NCBI RefSeq assembly: GCF_902459725.1
Contig: NZ_CABPSH010000012.1
Span: 62,001 to 126,000 of the forward strand
From: Pandoraea eparura
GTDB taxonomy: Bacteria > Pseudomonadota > Gammaproteobacteria > Burkholderiales > Burkholderiaceae
Direction: 5' to 3'
Length of the DNA: 64,000 nt
This document shows, piece by piece, positions 33,927-43,264 of the stretch; the stretch's first letter is position 1; the number at the start of each line of letters is the position of its first letter. The notes beneath the pieces were generated by a model. It did not search any database. It was not told where the DNA came from and was given only the letters and a program-made list of their open reading frames with translations. Both the position numbers and the translations under genes were made by a program.

Positions 33927-34133
33927 ATGTCAAAAAACATCGTCAAAGTTATCGAAGTGCTTGCCGAATCCCCCAAGAGCTGGGAGGACGCCGCGGCGAA
34001 AGCCGTCGCCGCGGCCCAAAAGTCCCTTCGCGATGTCAAATCGATCTACATCAAGGATTTTTCGGCCGAGGTAGCCGAAGGTAAGATCGTCAACTATCGA
34101 ATTACCGCAAAGCTGAGTTTCAAACTCGAGTAG
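33927..34133 (+). CDS. Dodecin (flavin-storage protein, 68 aa)
   Basis: 68 aa from ATG 33927 (GCGGGAG upstream), exactly the family's usual length. The pattern VKVIEVLAESPKSWEDAAAKAV...DVKSIYIKDFSAEV...YRITAKLSF matches dodecins, which form hollow dodecamers binding FMN, riboflavin or CoA. Flavin buffering would suit a locus rich in flavin proteins. It has its own FNR box. The chemoreceptor gene is convergent. Confidence 0.95.
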   Translation: MSKNIVKVIEVLAESPKSWEDAAAKAVAAAQKSLRDVKSIYIKDFSAEVAEGKIVNYRITAKLSFKLE

Positions 34134-34167
34134 CGACCGGTCGACCTCGCCTGGGCGACCTCGGGCC

Positions 34168-35778
34168 TTACGCTGCCAGCCGTTTTCCCCCGACAAGATA
34201 GGGACGCTCGGCGACGCGGACCGGCACGGCAGCGGGTGCGATCTGGAACTCGGTCACCGCCCCTTGCAGGCGCGTTGCCTGCTCTTCCATTGACGAGGCG
34301 GCGGCCGCGGCCTCTTCGACCAGGGCGGCGTTCTGCTGCGTGACCTCGTCCATCTGCGTGACGGCGCGATTGACCTGTTCGATGCCGTGGCTTTGCTCGC
34401 TGGAGGCCGCGGAGATCTCGCCCATGATGTCCGTGACCCGCTTCACTGCCTGGACGATGTCCGTCATCGTCTGGCCAGCCTGCTCGACCAGCATCGAGCC
34501 TTCGCGCACTTGTTGAGCCGAACTCTCGATCAGCGCCTTGATCTCCTTGGCGGCTGCCGCGCTGCGCTGCGCCAGCGTTCGGACTTCGCCGGCGACCACG
34601 GCGAAGCCGCGGCCCTGTTCACCGGCCCGCGCGGCTTCGACTGCAGCGTTCAGGGCAAGGATGTTCGTCTGGAAGGCAATGCCGTCGATCACGCTGATGA
34701 TGTCGACGACCTTGCCGGAGCTGTCGGAGATCCCATGCATCGTGCCAACCACCTGCCCGACGACGTGACCGCCTCGTTGTGCGATCTCCGAGGCATTCAC
34801 CGCGAGTGTGCTGGCCTGCCGCGCATTGTCGGCATTTTGCTTGACGGTGGCGGTGAGTTGCTCCATCGACGATGCCGTTTCCTCCAACGACGCCGCCTGT
34901 TCTTCGGTGCGTGCCGACAGGTCGGTGTTGCCCGCGGCGATTTCGCGCGCGGCCGACGTGATCGATTCGGTGCCGCTGCGAATGCGCTGGACGGTGGACG
35001 AGAGGCTTTCCTGCATGGCGCGCATGGCGGCAAGCAGGCTGGTCGTATCGCCGGGTTGTGTTTCGATCGTCATGGCAAGATCGCCCTGGGCAATGCGCCC
35101 GGCAATCTCGACGGCGTAGTTCGGCTCACCGCCCAGACTCTTCTTGATGTTACGAATGATCACCAGCATCGCGGCCGACACAATGCCACCGAGCACCACC
35201 AGCAGCCCGGCCCATTCGGCCAGCGAACGGAAGAACGCGCTGTTGATGTCGTCCATGTAGACGCCGCCGGTAATACACCAGTCCCACGGCGCGAAGTATC
35301 CGACCCGGCTGATCTTGCCGACCGGCTTGTCGTGACCGGGCTTTGGCCATTGGTAAGTGAAATACCCGCCGCCGTTGCGGCCGACGTTCGAGATTTCGCG
35401 GAACACGTATTGGCCGGTCGCGTCCTTGAAGTTGGAGAGATTCTTGCCGTCGAGTTCCGGCTTGATGGGATGCATCACGACATTCGAGTGCGTGTCGGAA
35501 ATGGAGAGATAGCCGTTGTCGCCAAAACGGATGGCGCGCACTTCGGCGATTGCATCGCGTTGGGCATCGGCTTTGGTGAGCGTGCCTTTGTCAGCGGCAT
35601 CTGCATATTTTTTAATCACGCTGGTCGCCGAATCCACGACGTTCTTGAGGCCGAGTTCGCGCTCTTCGATCATTGTCTGGCGCATGTTGAACGAGCCCCA
35701 GGCGCAAATGACCAGAAGGCTGATCCACATCAGGCCCAAGGCCAACAGCAGTTTGGTGTTCAGGGTAAAACGGTGCAC
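34168..35778 (-). CDS. Methyl-accepting chemotaxis protein with Cache sensor
   Basis: About 536 aa from GTG 35778, chosen for the GGAGGTCGTC before it; the frame extends upstream to 35925. It has an N-terminal membrane helix ([18 protein letters not shown]), then a single Cache-type periplasmic sensor ([38 protein letters not shown]). A second membrane helix and a HAMP-like linker follow, then the signalling hairpin with [20 protein letters not shown] and flanking coiled-coil regions. Cache receptors often sense organic acids. No CheR-docking pentapeptide is visible at the C-terminus. No FNR box precedes it. Confidence 0.93.
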   Translation of the reverse strand: MHRFTLNTKLLLALGLMWISLLVICAWGSFNMRQTMIEERELGLKNVVDSATSVIKKYADAADKGTLTKADAQRDAIAEVRAIRFGDNGYLSISDTHSNVVMHPIKPELDGKNLSNFKDATGQYVFREISNVGRNGGGYFTYQWPKPGHDKPVGKISRVGYFAPWDWCITGGVYMDDINSAFFRSLAEWAGLLVVLGGIVSAAMLVIIRNIKKSLGGEPNYAVEIAGRIAQGDLAMTIETQPGDTTSLLAAMRAMQESLSSTVQRIRSGTESITSAAREIAAGNTDLSARTEEQAASLEETASSMEQLTATVKQNADNARQASTLAVNASEIAQRGGHVVGQVVGTMHGISDSSGKVVDIISVIDGIAFQTNILALNAAVEAARAGEQGRGFAVVAGEVRTLAQRSAAAAKEIKALIESSAQQVREGSMLVEQAGQTMTDIVQAVKRVTDIMGEISAASSEQSHGIEQVNRAVTQMDEVTQQNAALVEEAAAAASSMEEQATRLQGAVTEFQIAPAAVPVRVAERPYLVGGKRLAA

Positions 35779-36107
35779 GACGACCTCCAGGACTGGCAGT
35801 GGGGGGCAAAGGGTTGACTTTGGGACCGGCACGCTAGGGCCGAGCATCATGGACGGCGAGCAAGGTGCGGCACGATGCAATGGTCGGTGCCGGCAACGAC
35901 GTCCACGGGCGGCGATGCTCCTCAAGTCAGTTGGCCGACACTTTATCTACGGTTGACGCAATCGTCTGCCGGTGTTTTCGCTCATTGAATCGCCTCGGGA
36001 TTTAAGAACGCGGCAACGTCTGCGTTGCCACGCACTCAAACGTATCGGAACTCGCTGGCGGCAACCTTGGCAAGGGTTTTCGGTTGGGAGCGGGCTCGAT
36101 CACGCGT
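35779..36107. other. Intergenic region between chemoreceptor and ABC-2 permease genes
   Basis: About 330 bp without a gene. A 7-bp perfect hairpin lies at 36012-36029. No FNR box or clear promoter was found for the chemoreceptor. Confidence 0.6.
36012..36029 (-). terminator. Hairpin downstream of the ABC-2 operon
   Basis: GGCAACG-TCTG-CGTTGCC is a perfect 7-bp stem with a 4-nt loop, 80 bp beyond the permease stop on the minus strand. The T-run is weak, so it is a low-grade terminator candidate. Confidence 0.35.
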
Positions 36108-36878
36108 TCAGCTTGCAAGGCTCGGATAAAGGCGTGCGCCGATGAACAGCAACACCGCGAAGACGGCGATCATGACGCCGAAGCTGGTCGTCAGCGCGTA
36201 GTTGTTCATGCCACCGACGATCATTCCGCTTCGCAGCGTGTCCACAAGGTAAGTCAGCGGATTGATCGTTGCGATCACCCTCAACCACGGTGGCATCAGA
36301 TCTAGGGGGTAGATCGCGTTCGACGCGAAGAACAGCGGCATCGTCAACACTTGCCCGATCCCCATGAACCGCTCGCGCGTTTTCACTATGCAGGCAATGA
36401 CCAGCGAAAACGTGGAAAAGATGCACGCGCCGACACATACGCTGCAAATCACGGTGATGATCGCCAGCGGCTGTAGACGAATGGAGACGTGCAACGCGGC
36501 GGCAATGAGGTAGACGACCAACGTCTGCACAAGACCGCGCAGCGTAGCGGCGAGCGCCTTGCCAAGCACCAATGCGCTGCGGTGCGCAGGTGTGACAAGA
36601 AGCTTGTGAACAATGCCCAGGTCGCGCTCCCAGATGATGGCGATGCCGTAGAAGATCGATGAAAACAGGATGCTTTGCGCCAGAATGCCCGGTGCCATGT
36701 AATCCAGATACCGCAACTGCCCGGTTGGAATACCGCGCACCGCACTGAACACTTGTCCGAACACGACAAGCCACAACACCGGCTGAATCGCTCGGGAAAG
36801 CAGCTCAGTGGGATCGCGACGCAGCTTTCGCACCTCTGCATCAGCAATCGCGAGACTCTCGTATAGAACGGCGAACAT
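36108..36878 (-). CDS. ABC-2 type transporter permease (DrrB-like)
   Basis: 256 aa with about six membrane helices (AIQPVLWLVVFGQVFSA, LAQSILFSSIFYGIAIIWER, LVVYLIAAAL, IITVICSVCVGACIFSTFSLV and others). The ERDLGIVHKLLVTP segment is typical of the daunorubicin-resistance DrrB group. It starts three bases after the ATPase gene stop, so the two are coupled. ABC-2 exporters move lipids, polysaccharides or drugs; the cargo is unknown. It may be the last gene of a unit beginning with the DUF3300 gene. Confidence 0.92.
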   Translation of the reverse strand: MFAVLYESLAIADAEVRKLRRDPTELLSRAIQPVLWLVVFGQVFSAVRGIPTGQLRYLDYMAPGILAQSILFSSIFYGIAIIWERDLGIVHKLLVTPAHRSALVLGKALAATLRGLVQTLVVYLIAAALHVSIRLQPLAIITVICSVCVGACIFSTFSLVIACIVKTRERFMGIGQVLTMPLFFASNAIYPLDLMPPWLRVIATINPLTYLVDTLRSGMIVGGMNNYALTTSFGVMIAVFAVLLFIGARLYPSLAS

Positions 36879-36881
36879 TGT

Positions 36882-37712
36882 CTACCCCAATCGTTGAATG
36901 GTGCTTCGACTTTCACGGATGGTTCGATAGCTGCCGCCGTGTTCTATCACTGCCCCACTAAAGTGGGCGAAAACGTCATTCAGATCGGCGTTTGGACCAA
37001 CCATTGCCTTGAGTTCCTTCGGGCGTCCAATGGCTGCCATGCGCCCCTCGTGAAGAATTGCGAGTTGATCGCAAAGCACGTCCGCTTCTTCCATGTCGTG
37101 CGTTGTGATGAGAACCGTCACCAGTTGATCTCGGCGGAGTTGCTCAAGTCGCTCCCAAACCGTTTTACGTGCGACCGGGTCCAGACCGATCGTCGGCTCG
37201 TCGAGAAACAGAATCTCCGGGCGGTGCAGGGTTGCCTGTGCCACTTCCAGACGCCGGATCATACCGCCTGAATAAGTTCGAACAAGTTGGTCGGCCGAGT
37301 TGAGTAGTCCCGAAAACTCAAGCGCCTCGCGTACCTGCGTCACGCACTGCGCACCGAAAATCCCATATAGACGAGCAGACAGCGTCAGATTTTCGCGAGC
37401 CGTCAGTGCACCGTCTGCGGACAGCAGTTGCGGCACATAACCTATTCTGCGGCGCACCTCGACTGGCGCCTTCGCGACATCGAAGCCGGCCACTTCGGCG
37501 TAGCCCGAACTGGCGTTGAGAAGCGTCGTGAGAATCTTGATCGTCGTGCTCTTGCCCGCGCCATTAGGGCCGAGCAAGCCGAATATCTGACCTTTGACCA
37601 CTGTCAGGGAGAGTTGGTCCAGGGCAATAAGGTCGCCAAAGTGCTTGGACAGCTTCTTTGTGACGATCGCCGAGGCATCTGCCGCGTCCTGCTGGGAGCG
37701 AAGACTGTTCAT
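36882..37712 (-). CDS. ABC transporter ATP-binding protein (DrrA-like)
   Basis: 276 aa. Walker A is GLLGPNGAGKSTT, the signature is YSGGMIRRLEVA and Walker B is EILFLDEPTIGLDP, followed by the H-loop TTHDMEEAD. The C-terminal extension fits DrrA-type ATPases. Its ATG lies 39 bp after the DUF2950 stop on the same strand, with little room for a promoter. The gene pair may therefore be read from the FNR promoter before the DUF3300 gene. Confidence 0.93.
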   Translation of the reverse strand: MNSLRSQQDAADASAIVTKKLSKHFGDLIALDQLSLTVVKGQIFGLLGPNGAGKSTTIKILTTLLNASSGYAEVAGFDVAKAPVEVRRRIGYVPQLLSADGALTARENLTLSARLYGIFGAQCVTQVREALEFSGLLNSADQLVRTYSGGMIRRLEVAQATLHRPEILFLDEPTIGLDPVARKTVWERLEQLRRDQLVTVLITTHDMEEADVLCDQLAILHEGRMAAIGRPKELKAMVGPNADLNDVFAHFSGAVIEHGGSYRTIRESRSTIQRLG

Positions 37713-37751
37713 GAGATGTCCGTTGAGGTGGCGCGACGTTTTCGATGGGTG

Positions 37752-38690
37752 TCAGGGCAGCGCGGGCGTCCAACTGTCATCGGGATCATAGGCACGGATC
37801 CTGCGCACGACGTCAGCCGTGTGCGGACCGAGATTCTTCTGGTAGACAACGCCGTTGCGATTGACGACAAAGGTCATCACACCGGAGACGCCGTACGCGG
37901 CCGGGAAAGCGAGCAGGGCGAACCCGCCGGTCATCTGACCGTCAACGATGTAGGTTTGCGCCCCCCCCGGTGCATGCTTGCCCTGCGAGGTCAGCACACG
38001 AAAGAGATAGCCACGAAACGGCTGCGCGGGCATCCCCGACGCCCCATGCACATCGGCAGCGGCGAGAAATGGCCCCAACGGGCTCTCCTGATCGCCGCCC
38101 GATGTCACCCAATAAAGCCCGTCATGCTTGCCAGGCGAACTGGCGATTCGCGTCGCAAACGTCTGGCGCCCGCTTGGGGTTCGATGGGCATCGCCGTAGC
38201 TCAGTTGGGCTTCAACATATGCGCGGCAGACCTGGATCGCGTGAATCTCGTGGTAGCCAATGCGCCGGTCGATGATTTGCTGCGCGCCCGCGGGGATATC
38301 AAAGTGCCAACGCGCGTTTTCTCGCGTCAGAGGAATCGGATATGGCCAATCGTCCTTGCCGAGCACGATCACCGCGTGACCTGCGCCATCGTCCTCAATC
38401 TGATGCGCTTCGTCATATGCTGCGGCCAATCTGCGCCGAGCGATTCGCTCTCCTTCCGGGTCGCCGGAGCGGGTAAGCGCGGCCGCACTTTGACCGAACA
38501 CCGCGAGAAGGGCTGCTGTGTTGCCGGCGTGCCAGGCCGAGGCCAACGCTTCGGCAGCATCCTCCGGCGAAGAATACGTCGGCTGCGAGATCTGTTCGGC
38601 CCACGACGGGATGCCGGTCAGGCAGACAATGATCGCGCCAACAAGGTTGCGCCATCGCCGGACGTGCCGCGCTTTGCCTATCTGACGCAT
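37752..38690 (-). CDS. DUF2950 family secreted protein
   Basis: About 312 aa from ATG 38690, which overlaps the DUF3300 stop by one base (TAATG) and has GGGAGA upstream. A signal peptide is visible (NLVGAIIVCLTGIPSWA, cleavage near residue 31). The mature part has SSPEDAAEALASAWHAGN near the start and ends with GVMTFVVNRNGVVYQKNLGPHTA, the DUF2950 hallmark. DUF2950 and DUF3300 genes are regularly adjacent in proteobacteria; neither has a known function. Confidence 0.9.
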   Translation of the reverse strand: MRQIGKARHVRRWRNLVGAIIVCLTGIPSWAEQISQPTYSSPEDAAEALASAWHAGNTAALLAVFGQSAAALTRSGDPEGERIARRRLAAAYDEAHQIEDDGAGHAVIVLGKDDWPYPIPLTRENARWHFDIPAGAQQIIDRRIGYHEIHAIQVCRAYVEAQLSYGDAHRTPSGRQTFATRIASSPGKHDGLYWVTSGGDQESPLGPFLAAADVHGASGMPAQPFRGYLFRVLTSQGKHAPGGAQTYIVDGQMTGGFALLAFPAAYGVSGVMTFVVNRNGVVYQKNLGPHTADVVRRIRAYDPDDSWTPALP

Positions 38691-39892
38691 TATCGTCTCC
38701 CATGCCCGCCTGAGGGGGCGACTTGTGGTGTCATGCTCCTGCCGGAGCTCCCGTTCTGGTGCGGCGGTGAGCTCGACATACGACTGGCCTGACCACGCAG
38801 CGCCTGATTGCGCACGCTTGCGCCGCGCCCGAACGACTCGAACGATGGTGGAACCCCCGGCGACTGCGAACCTGTGGCAGGACGTGCTGCGGGGGGCGGA
38901 GGAGGCGTTCGTTGCGGAGATGGGTAGGCGGGGCGCGCAGGAACGGTGGGCGTCGATCGAGCAGACGGTGCGGGTGGTGTCGCTGACGGCACGGAATATC
39001 CCCGGAAGGTACGCTGCAAATCGGGTGATACGGCTGGGACGCCAGCGCGACGCGAGGGTGTCACGTCGCTGTATGGCACGCCGTGGCGATGTGCTGGATC
39101 GTGCTCCCACATGCTCCCGGAATAGGCACCACTGCGATGGGTATTACCGAAGCGCCCCCGAACCACGTCGATGCGGTGGTCATGCCAGTTGCAATAGCTC
39201 CACCCCCATAGCGGGAGGACGACGCTGAAGCCGACCCAACCGAAGCCAAGGTCGCCGATGGACACACCGCCCCAGATTCCGGGAAATGCAACGGGAGGAT
39301 AGGCGGGGTACGGCCAAGGTCCGTAGACTATATGAGGGTCATAGACCGGCACGTAGATCAACGCTGGATCGGCCGGCGCGATCACGATGGCGCCGTCCTC
39401 ATCGGAAACCGTCGATCGCTCTGTACTCGCCAATTTGCCGGCGGCTTTCGCACGGCTGCGCAGCCGCTGGATCGCGTCCATGACGGCGGCTTCGTTAGTA
39501 AGGAACGCATTGCCCAGGCGCTCCGTCCAGTCGAGGTTGTCGTCCATCATGTACAAGATTCGCGGAAACGGCACCAACGACTTGACGCTAGGATCCCAAG
39601 GGAGGGGGGCCAGCGCATCGGCCAACTGATTGCCTCTGAGCACTGCATTCCCGGGCGCTCGCAGCCACCTATCCGCTTGTACGACTTCGAGCGGATAGGT
39701 GGACGCCATCAGCATCTGGGACAAGAGCGCATCGGGATAGAGCGCGATGGGTGCCAGCATTTGATCGAGTTGCTCGGGCGCATAGGGAAGTACACGGCCG
39801 TCGGGCGCAGCTTGCTGCGAAAATAGCCTGGCAGAAACTGCCACCACGAGGATCCCCGCAATCGCCAGCAACTTTGCAAGTTTTATTCCCAT
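38690..39892 (-). CDS. DUF3300 family secreted/envelope protein
   Basis: About 400 aa from ATG 39892 (GAGGGG upstream); the open frame reaches 39949 but the predicted transcript starts near 39947. A signal peptide begins MGIKLAKLLAIAGILVVAVS. The conserved DUF3300 region includes LDQMLAPIALYPDALLSQ, MASTYPLEVVQADRWL and IYVPVYDPHIVYGPWPYPAYPP. The C-terminal ~110 residues are low-complexity, rich in Pro, Ser and Arg, probably disordered and surface-exposed. It heads an operon with DUF2950 and perhaps the ABC-2 exporter. Confidence 0.9.
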   Translation of the reverse strand: MGIKLAKLLAIAGILVVAVSARLFSQQAAPDGRVLPYAPEQLDQMLAPIALYPDALLSQMLMASTYPLEVVQADRWLRAPGNAVLRGNQLADALAPLPWDPSVKSLVPFPRILYMMDDNLDWTERLGNAFLTNEAAVMDAIQRLRSRAKAAGKLASTERSTVSDEDGAIVIAPADPALIYVPVYDPHIVYGPWPYPAYPPVAFPGIWGGVSIGDLGFGWVGFSVVLPLWGWSYCNWHDHRIDVVRGRFGNTHRSGAYSGSMWEHDPAHRHGVPYSDVTPSRRAGVPAVSPDLQRTFRGYSVPSATPPAPSARSTPTVPARPAYPSPQRTPPPPPAARPATGSQSPGVPPSFESFGRGASVRNQALRGQASRMSSSPPHQNGSSGRSMTPQVAPSGGHGRR

Positions 39893-39953
39893 CGGCTGCC
39901 CCTCAGGAGAGCAAGACCTCCACAACGCCCCGGCGCAACCCGTTCTCATAGAC

Positions 39954-39997
39954 TACATACTGGATCAGCGCGCATTTTTGTAATTGACATGCGTCAA
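39954..39997 (-). promoter_or_regulatory. FNR-dependent promoter (class II) of the DUF3300 operon
   Basis: TTGAC-ATGC-GTCAA lies at 39984-39997. On the minus strand a -10-like TATGTA lies at 39959-39954, giving a start near 39947 and a box at about -43. The gene ATG is at 39892. Confidence 0.7.
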
Positions 39998-40032
39998 TGG
40001 GGTGCGCCAATGAGAGTAACTACGGTACCCCC

Positions 40033-40839
40033 TCACTTCGCGATCGCGCCGGTCAGCAGATGCGCCTCGGCATACGGAAACACGATGTCCGGATTCGGAC
40101 GAATTAGCTTCGTGTTCTTGCCAGCGTAATGAAGGCGCGTGAGCAGATCCTTGATGACATTCAGGCGCGCGACCCGCTTGTCGTCAGCCCTGACAACATT
40201 CCACGGCACCCCGTCATTCGTCCGGGCGAACATCTCGTTTCTCGCCTTGCTGTACTTCTTCCACAGCGCCACGGCTTGTTCATCGACGGGGCTGACCTTC
40301 CACTGCTTGAGGGGGTCCCGACGCCGCGACGCAATGCGCCGTTGTTGTTCGTCCTTGGTGATATCGAGGTAGTACTTGATGAGGTGTATCCCCGAGCGCA
40401 CCAGCATGCCTTCAAATGCCGTGACGCTCGACATGAACTCCTCATATTCCGCGTGGGTACAGAAGCCCATGACGTGCTCCACGCCCGCGCGGTTGTACCA
40501 ACTGCGATTGAATAGCGTAAATTCGCCTGGGGCGGGAAGTTCGGCAACGTATCGCTGGAAGTACCACGAGCCACGGTCACGGTCGGAGGGCTTTCCGAGC
40601 GCGACCACGCGTGTCTCCCGAGGACTGAGATGCTCGACGATCCGTTTGATGGTGCCGTCCTTGCCAGAAGCGTCTCGTCCCTCGAAGATCACCAGGATCC
40701 TGTCGTTGACGTGACTGAGGAAATGCCGCTGCAGCTTGACCAGTTCAATCTGCAGCAGTCGCAGTTCCCGCTCGTAGTCATCGACCGTGAGCGAACTGAT
40801 CTCCCGCTCATCAGGATAATCGTGTGTCTTCGCCTTCAT
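40033..40839 (-). CDS. ppk2: Polyphosphate kinase 2 family protein
   Basis: 268 aa, one-domain PPK2. Walker A is IFEGRDASGKDG (residues 51-62). The lid and base region has KPSDRDRGSWYFQRYV and FNRSWYNRAGVEHVMGF, and the C-terminus includes RRRDPLKQWKVSPVD. Such enzymes phosphorylate ADP/GDP (or AMP) with polyphosphate, giving nucleotide triphosphates when respiration stops. The start overlaps the 3' end of ftsH by 29 bp, so expression is coupled to the FNR-type promoter at 42786-42827. Confidence 0.94.
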   Translation of the reverse strand: MKAKTHDYPDEREISSLTVDDYERELRLLQIELVKLQRHFLSHVNDRILVIFEGRDASGKDGTIKRIVEHLSPRETRVVALGKPSDRDRGSWYFQRYVAELPAPGEFTLFNRSWYNRAGVEHVMGFCTHAEYEEFMSSVTAFEGMLVRSGIHLIKYYLDITKDEQQRRIASRRRDPLKQWKVSPVDEQAVALWKKYSKARNEMFARTNDGVPWNVVRADDKRVARLNVIKDLLTRLHYAGKNTKLIRPNPDIVFPYAEAHLLTGAIAK

Positions 40840-42757
40840 GCTGTTGCCCTGATTCGCGCGGCACCGGGGCCACGGGCACCGACGGCCTCGTGGGCGACAG
40901 TTGGGTCACCTTTTCGGAGAGCAGAAGTTCAAGCTCGCTGCGTCCGACCACTTCCTGCGCGAGGAGGCGCTTGGCCAAGGCGTCGAGCTTGGGGCGACAA
41001 GCCAGGAGCGTTTGTCGCACACGCTCACTGGCCTGCGCCAGAATCTTGCGGACCTCTGCGTCGATCAGCCGTGCGGTTTCCTCGCTGCACGTCTTGCGCT
41101 CGCGCGGCACCATGCCGATGCCGTTGAAGAGCGGATTCGGCATGTCCTCGTAGGTCGCCAGCCCAAGCTGCTCGCTCATGCCGAACTGGGTAATCATCTG
41201 CCGCGCAATATCGGTCGCCCGCTGGAGGTCGTTCTGGGCGCCGGTGGACACATCGCCGAAGACAATCTGTTCGGCCACGCGTCCGCCGAGCAGCACGTCG
41301 AGCCGGTCGAGCAGCTCACTTTGCTTGAGCAGATACCGATCCTCGGTTGGGGTCTGCTGGGTATAGCCAAGCGCCGACACGCCACGCGGAATGATGGACA
41401 CCTTCGATACGCGGTCGGCATGCGGGCGCAGTTCCGCCACGATGGCATGACCGGCCTCGTGGTAAGCGATGGTCTCCTTCTCTTGCGGATTCATCACCCG
41501 ATTCCTCTTTTCCAGGCCGCCGACGATGCGGTCCAGCGCCTCGTCGAAGTCGACCATTTCCACGGCGTCCTTGCCCTTGCGCGCGGCCAGCAGTGCGGCC
41601 TCGTTAACGAGATTGGCCAGTTCGGCGCCGGCGAAACCGGGCGTGCGCGCCGCCAGCGTAGTCAACTCGACGCTGGGCGCCAGGACGACGTGCTTCACAT
41701 GGACCTTGAGAATCTGTTCGCGCCCCTTCAGGTCCGGCCTGTCCAGCGCGACGTGGCGGTCGAACCGGCCGGGACGCAATAGCGCCGGATCCAGAATTTC
41801 CGGTCGATTGGTGGCCGCCATGATGATGACGCCCTTGTTGGTATCGAAACCGTCCATCTCGACCAGCAACTGGTTCAGCGTTTGTTCGCGTTCGTCGTTG
41901 CCGGTAAAGGTGCCCAGGGCGCGGGTCTTGCCCAGCGCGTCGAGTTCGTCGATGAAGATGATGCAGGGGGCCTGGGCCTCGGCCTGGTTGAAAAGGTCGC
42001 GGACCCGCGCGGCCCCGACGCCTACAAACATCTCCACGAACTCGGAGCCGCTGATGCTGAAGAACGGTACGGCCGCCTCGCCCGCGACTGCCTTGGCCAG
42101 GAGCGTCTTGCCGGTGCCGGGCGCCCCGAGCAGCAATACCCCTTTGGGGATCTTGCCGCCCAGTCGCCGGTAGCGCTCGGGATCTTTCAGGAAATTGACG
42201 ATTTCGGCGAGTTCTTCCTTGGCTTCGTCGATGCCGGCGACGTCGGCGAAGGTCACGCCGGTCTCCTGCTGCATATAGACCTTGGCCTTGCTCTTTCCGA
42301 TCTCCAGCATCCCGCCGGCAGCACCCCCCACGCGCTTGATGAGGAAGCTCCAGACGGCAAAGAAGAGCAATGCGGGGACAACCCATGACAGCAACGCGCC
42401 AATCCACTTGTTGTCTGCCTGACCGACGAAGCGCACCTTCGCCGCTTCGAGTTCCTGAACCAGCGCGGGGTCATTGACGCGAACGGTCGAGAAGGCGTGG
42501 TCTGCCTTTCCCGCATGCTGCATCGCGTCAGCCTCGGCTTTGGGCAGAAGCGTCTCGATGCCGTCGGTCGTTAGCGTCCCCGTGATGGTGCCTTCCCCGA
42601 GGGTGATGTCCTTGATCTTGCCCGCCTTCAATAGCACCTTGAAGTCGCTGTACGGCAGCGGCTCGACATCGGAAGGCGTAATGAAGCTCTGAAGGATCAA
42701 CATCGCCGTGACGGCCGCGAGCAGGTACCAAAGGGAAAACTGTTGACGGGTTTCCAT
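40811..42757 (-). CDS. ftsH: ATP-dependent zinc metalloprotease FtsH (accessory copy)
   Basis: About 648 aa from ATG 42757; two upstream ATGs at 42790/42787 lie before the predicted transcription start. Two N-terminal membrane helices ([16 protein letters not shown] and [19 protein letters not shown]) flank a small periplasmic domain. The AAA domain has [25 protein letters not shown] and [20 protein letters not shown]. The protease site is HEAGH with a downstream Asp. The C-terminus differs from typical housekeeping FtsH, and the FNR promoter suggests a specialised second copy for membrane protein quality control under low oxygen. Confidence 0.93.
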   Translation of the reverse strand: METRQQFSLWYLLAAVTAMLILQSFITPSDVEPLPYSDFKVLLKAGKIKDITLGEGTITGTLTTDGIETLLPKAEADAMQHAGKADHAFSTVRVNDPALVQELEAAKVRFVGQADNKWIGALLSWVVPALLFFAVWSFLIKRVGGAAGGMLEIGKSKAKVYMQQETGVTFADVAGIDEAKEELAEIVNFLKDPERYRRLGGKIPKGVLLLGAPGTGKTLLAKAVAGEAAVPFFSISGSEFVEMFVGVGAARVRDLFNQAEAQAPCIIFIDELDALGKTRALGTFTGNDEREQTLNQLLVEMDGFDTNKGVIIMAATNRPEILDPALLRPGRFDRHVALDRPDLKGREQILKVHVKHVVLAPSVELTTLAARTPGFAGAELANLVNEAALLAARKGKDAVEMVDFDEALDRIVGGLEKRNRVMNPQEKETIAYHEAGHAIVAELRPHADRVSKVSIIPRGVSALGYTQQTPTEDRYLLKQSELLDRLDVLLGGRVAEQIVFGDVSTGAQNDLQRATDIARQMITQFGMSEQLGLATYEDMPNPLFNGIGMVPRERKTCSEETARLIDAEVRKILAQASERVRQTLLACRPKLDALAKRLLAQEVVGRSELELLLSEKVTQLSPTRPSVPVAPVPRESGQQHEGEDTRLS

Positions 42758-42785
42758 GGGCGCTTTCCATCTTGCGGTCAAATCC

Positions 42786-42827
42786 ATCATAGGCAGCGCG
42801 CCAAGCGCACCGGTTGACAGAGGTCAA
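42786..42827 (-). promoter_or_regulatory. FNR-dependent promoter (class II) of ftsH-ppk2
   Basis: TTGAC-AGAG-GTCAA lies at 42814-42827. On the minus strand a strong -10 TATGAT lies at 42791-42786. The start is predicted near 42779, so the box centre is at -41.5. This supports ATG 42757 as the ftsH start. Confidence 0.8.
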
Positions 42828-43264
42828 GCCGCGGCGCCGTTCGCAGGGAGATTCCCCCGTTGACCGCACCTGTCACCGACCTGATCGGCGCGTTGCTCCC
42901 TGAACGGGCGGCCGCCCTGAAGCAAAAGAGGGCGAGCCGTCATGGCCGAGAAGGGCAGCCGGATCGGGGGGACTGATGTCGCGAGAATGGAAGGCCGTGT
43001 GCCGGCCGATGGAAGCCGCCTTTCGGCGAGGCGAATAAGAAGCGAGTGTCGGCGTCGAGTCCGTCGGTCGGCTTCTGCGGCAATACTTTCCGGCACAAGG
43101 CATCGGCAAGCATGCGCCGAGCGACAAGCCCGTGGTCTTGTCACGAGACAAGGAGGCTGATCGCTACGCATGGGAGTGTGTCGAATTGAGGCGTCCACCG
43201 CTCGCACGAGTCAGCGAGTGACCCGCGCGGGCAATGTCAGCGGTGCGTCAGGGACCCAGCCGGC
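42828..43264. other. Gene-free stretch at the boundary of the low-oxygen island
   Basis: About 440 bp between the ftsH promoter and the end of the permease gene. Short open frames on both strands overlap each other and lack ribosome sites or recognisable sequence. Nothing else was identified. Confidence 0.6.

Noticed and set aside
42828-43264. Several short open frames in the ftsH-permease gap
   Set aside because: They overlap on both strands, lack ribosome sites and show no recognisable sequence.
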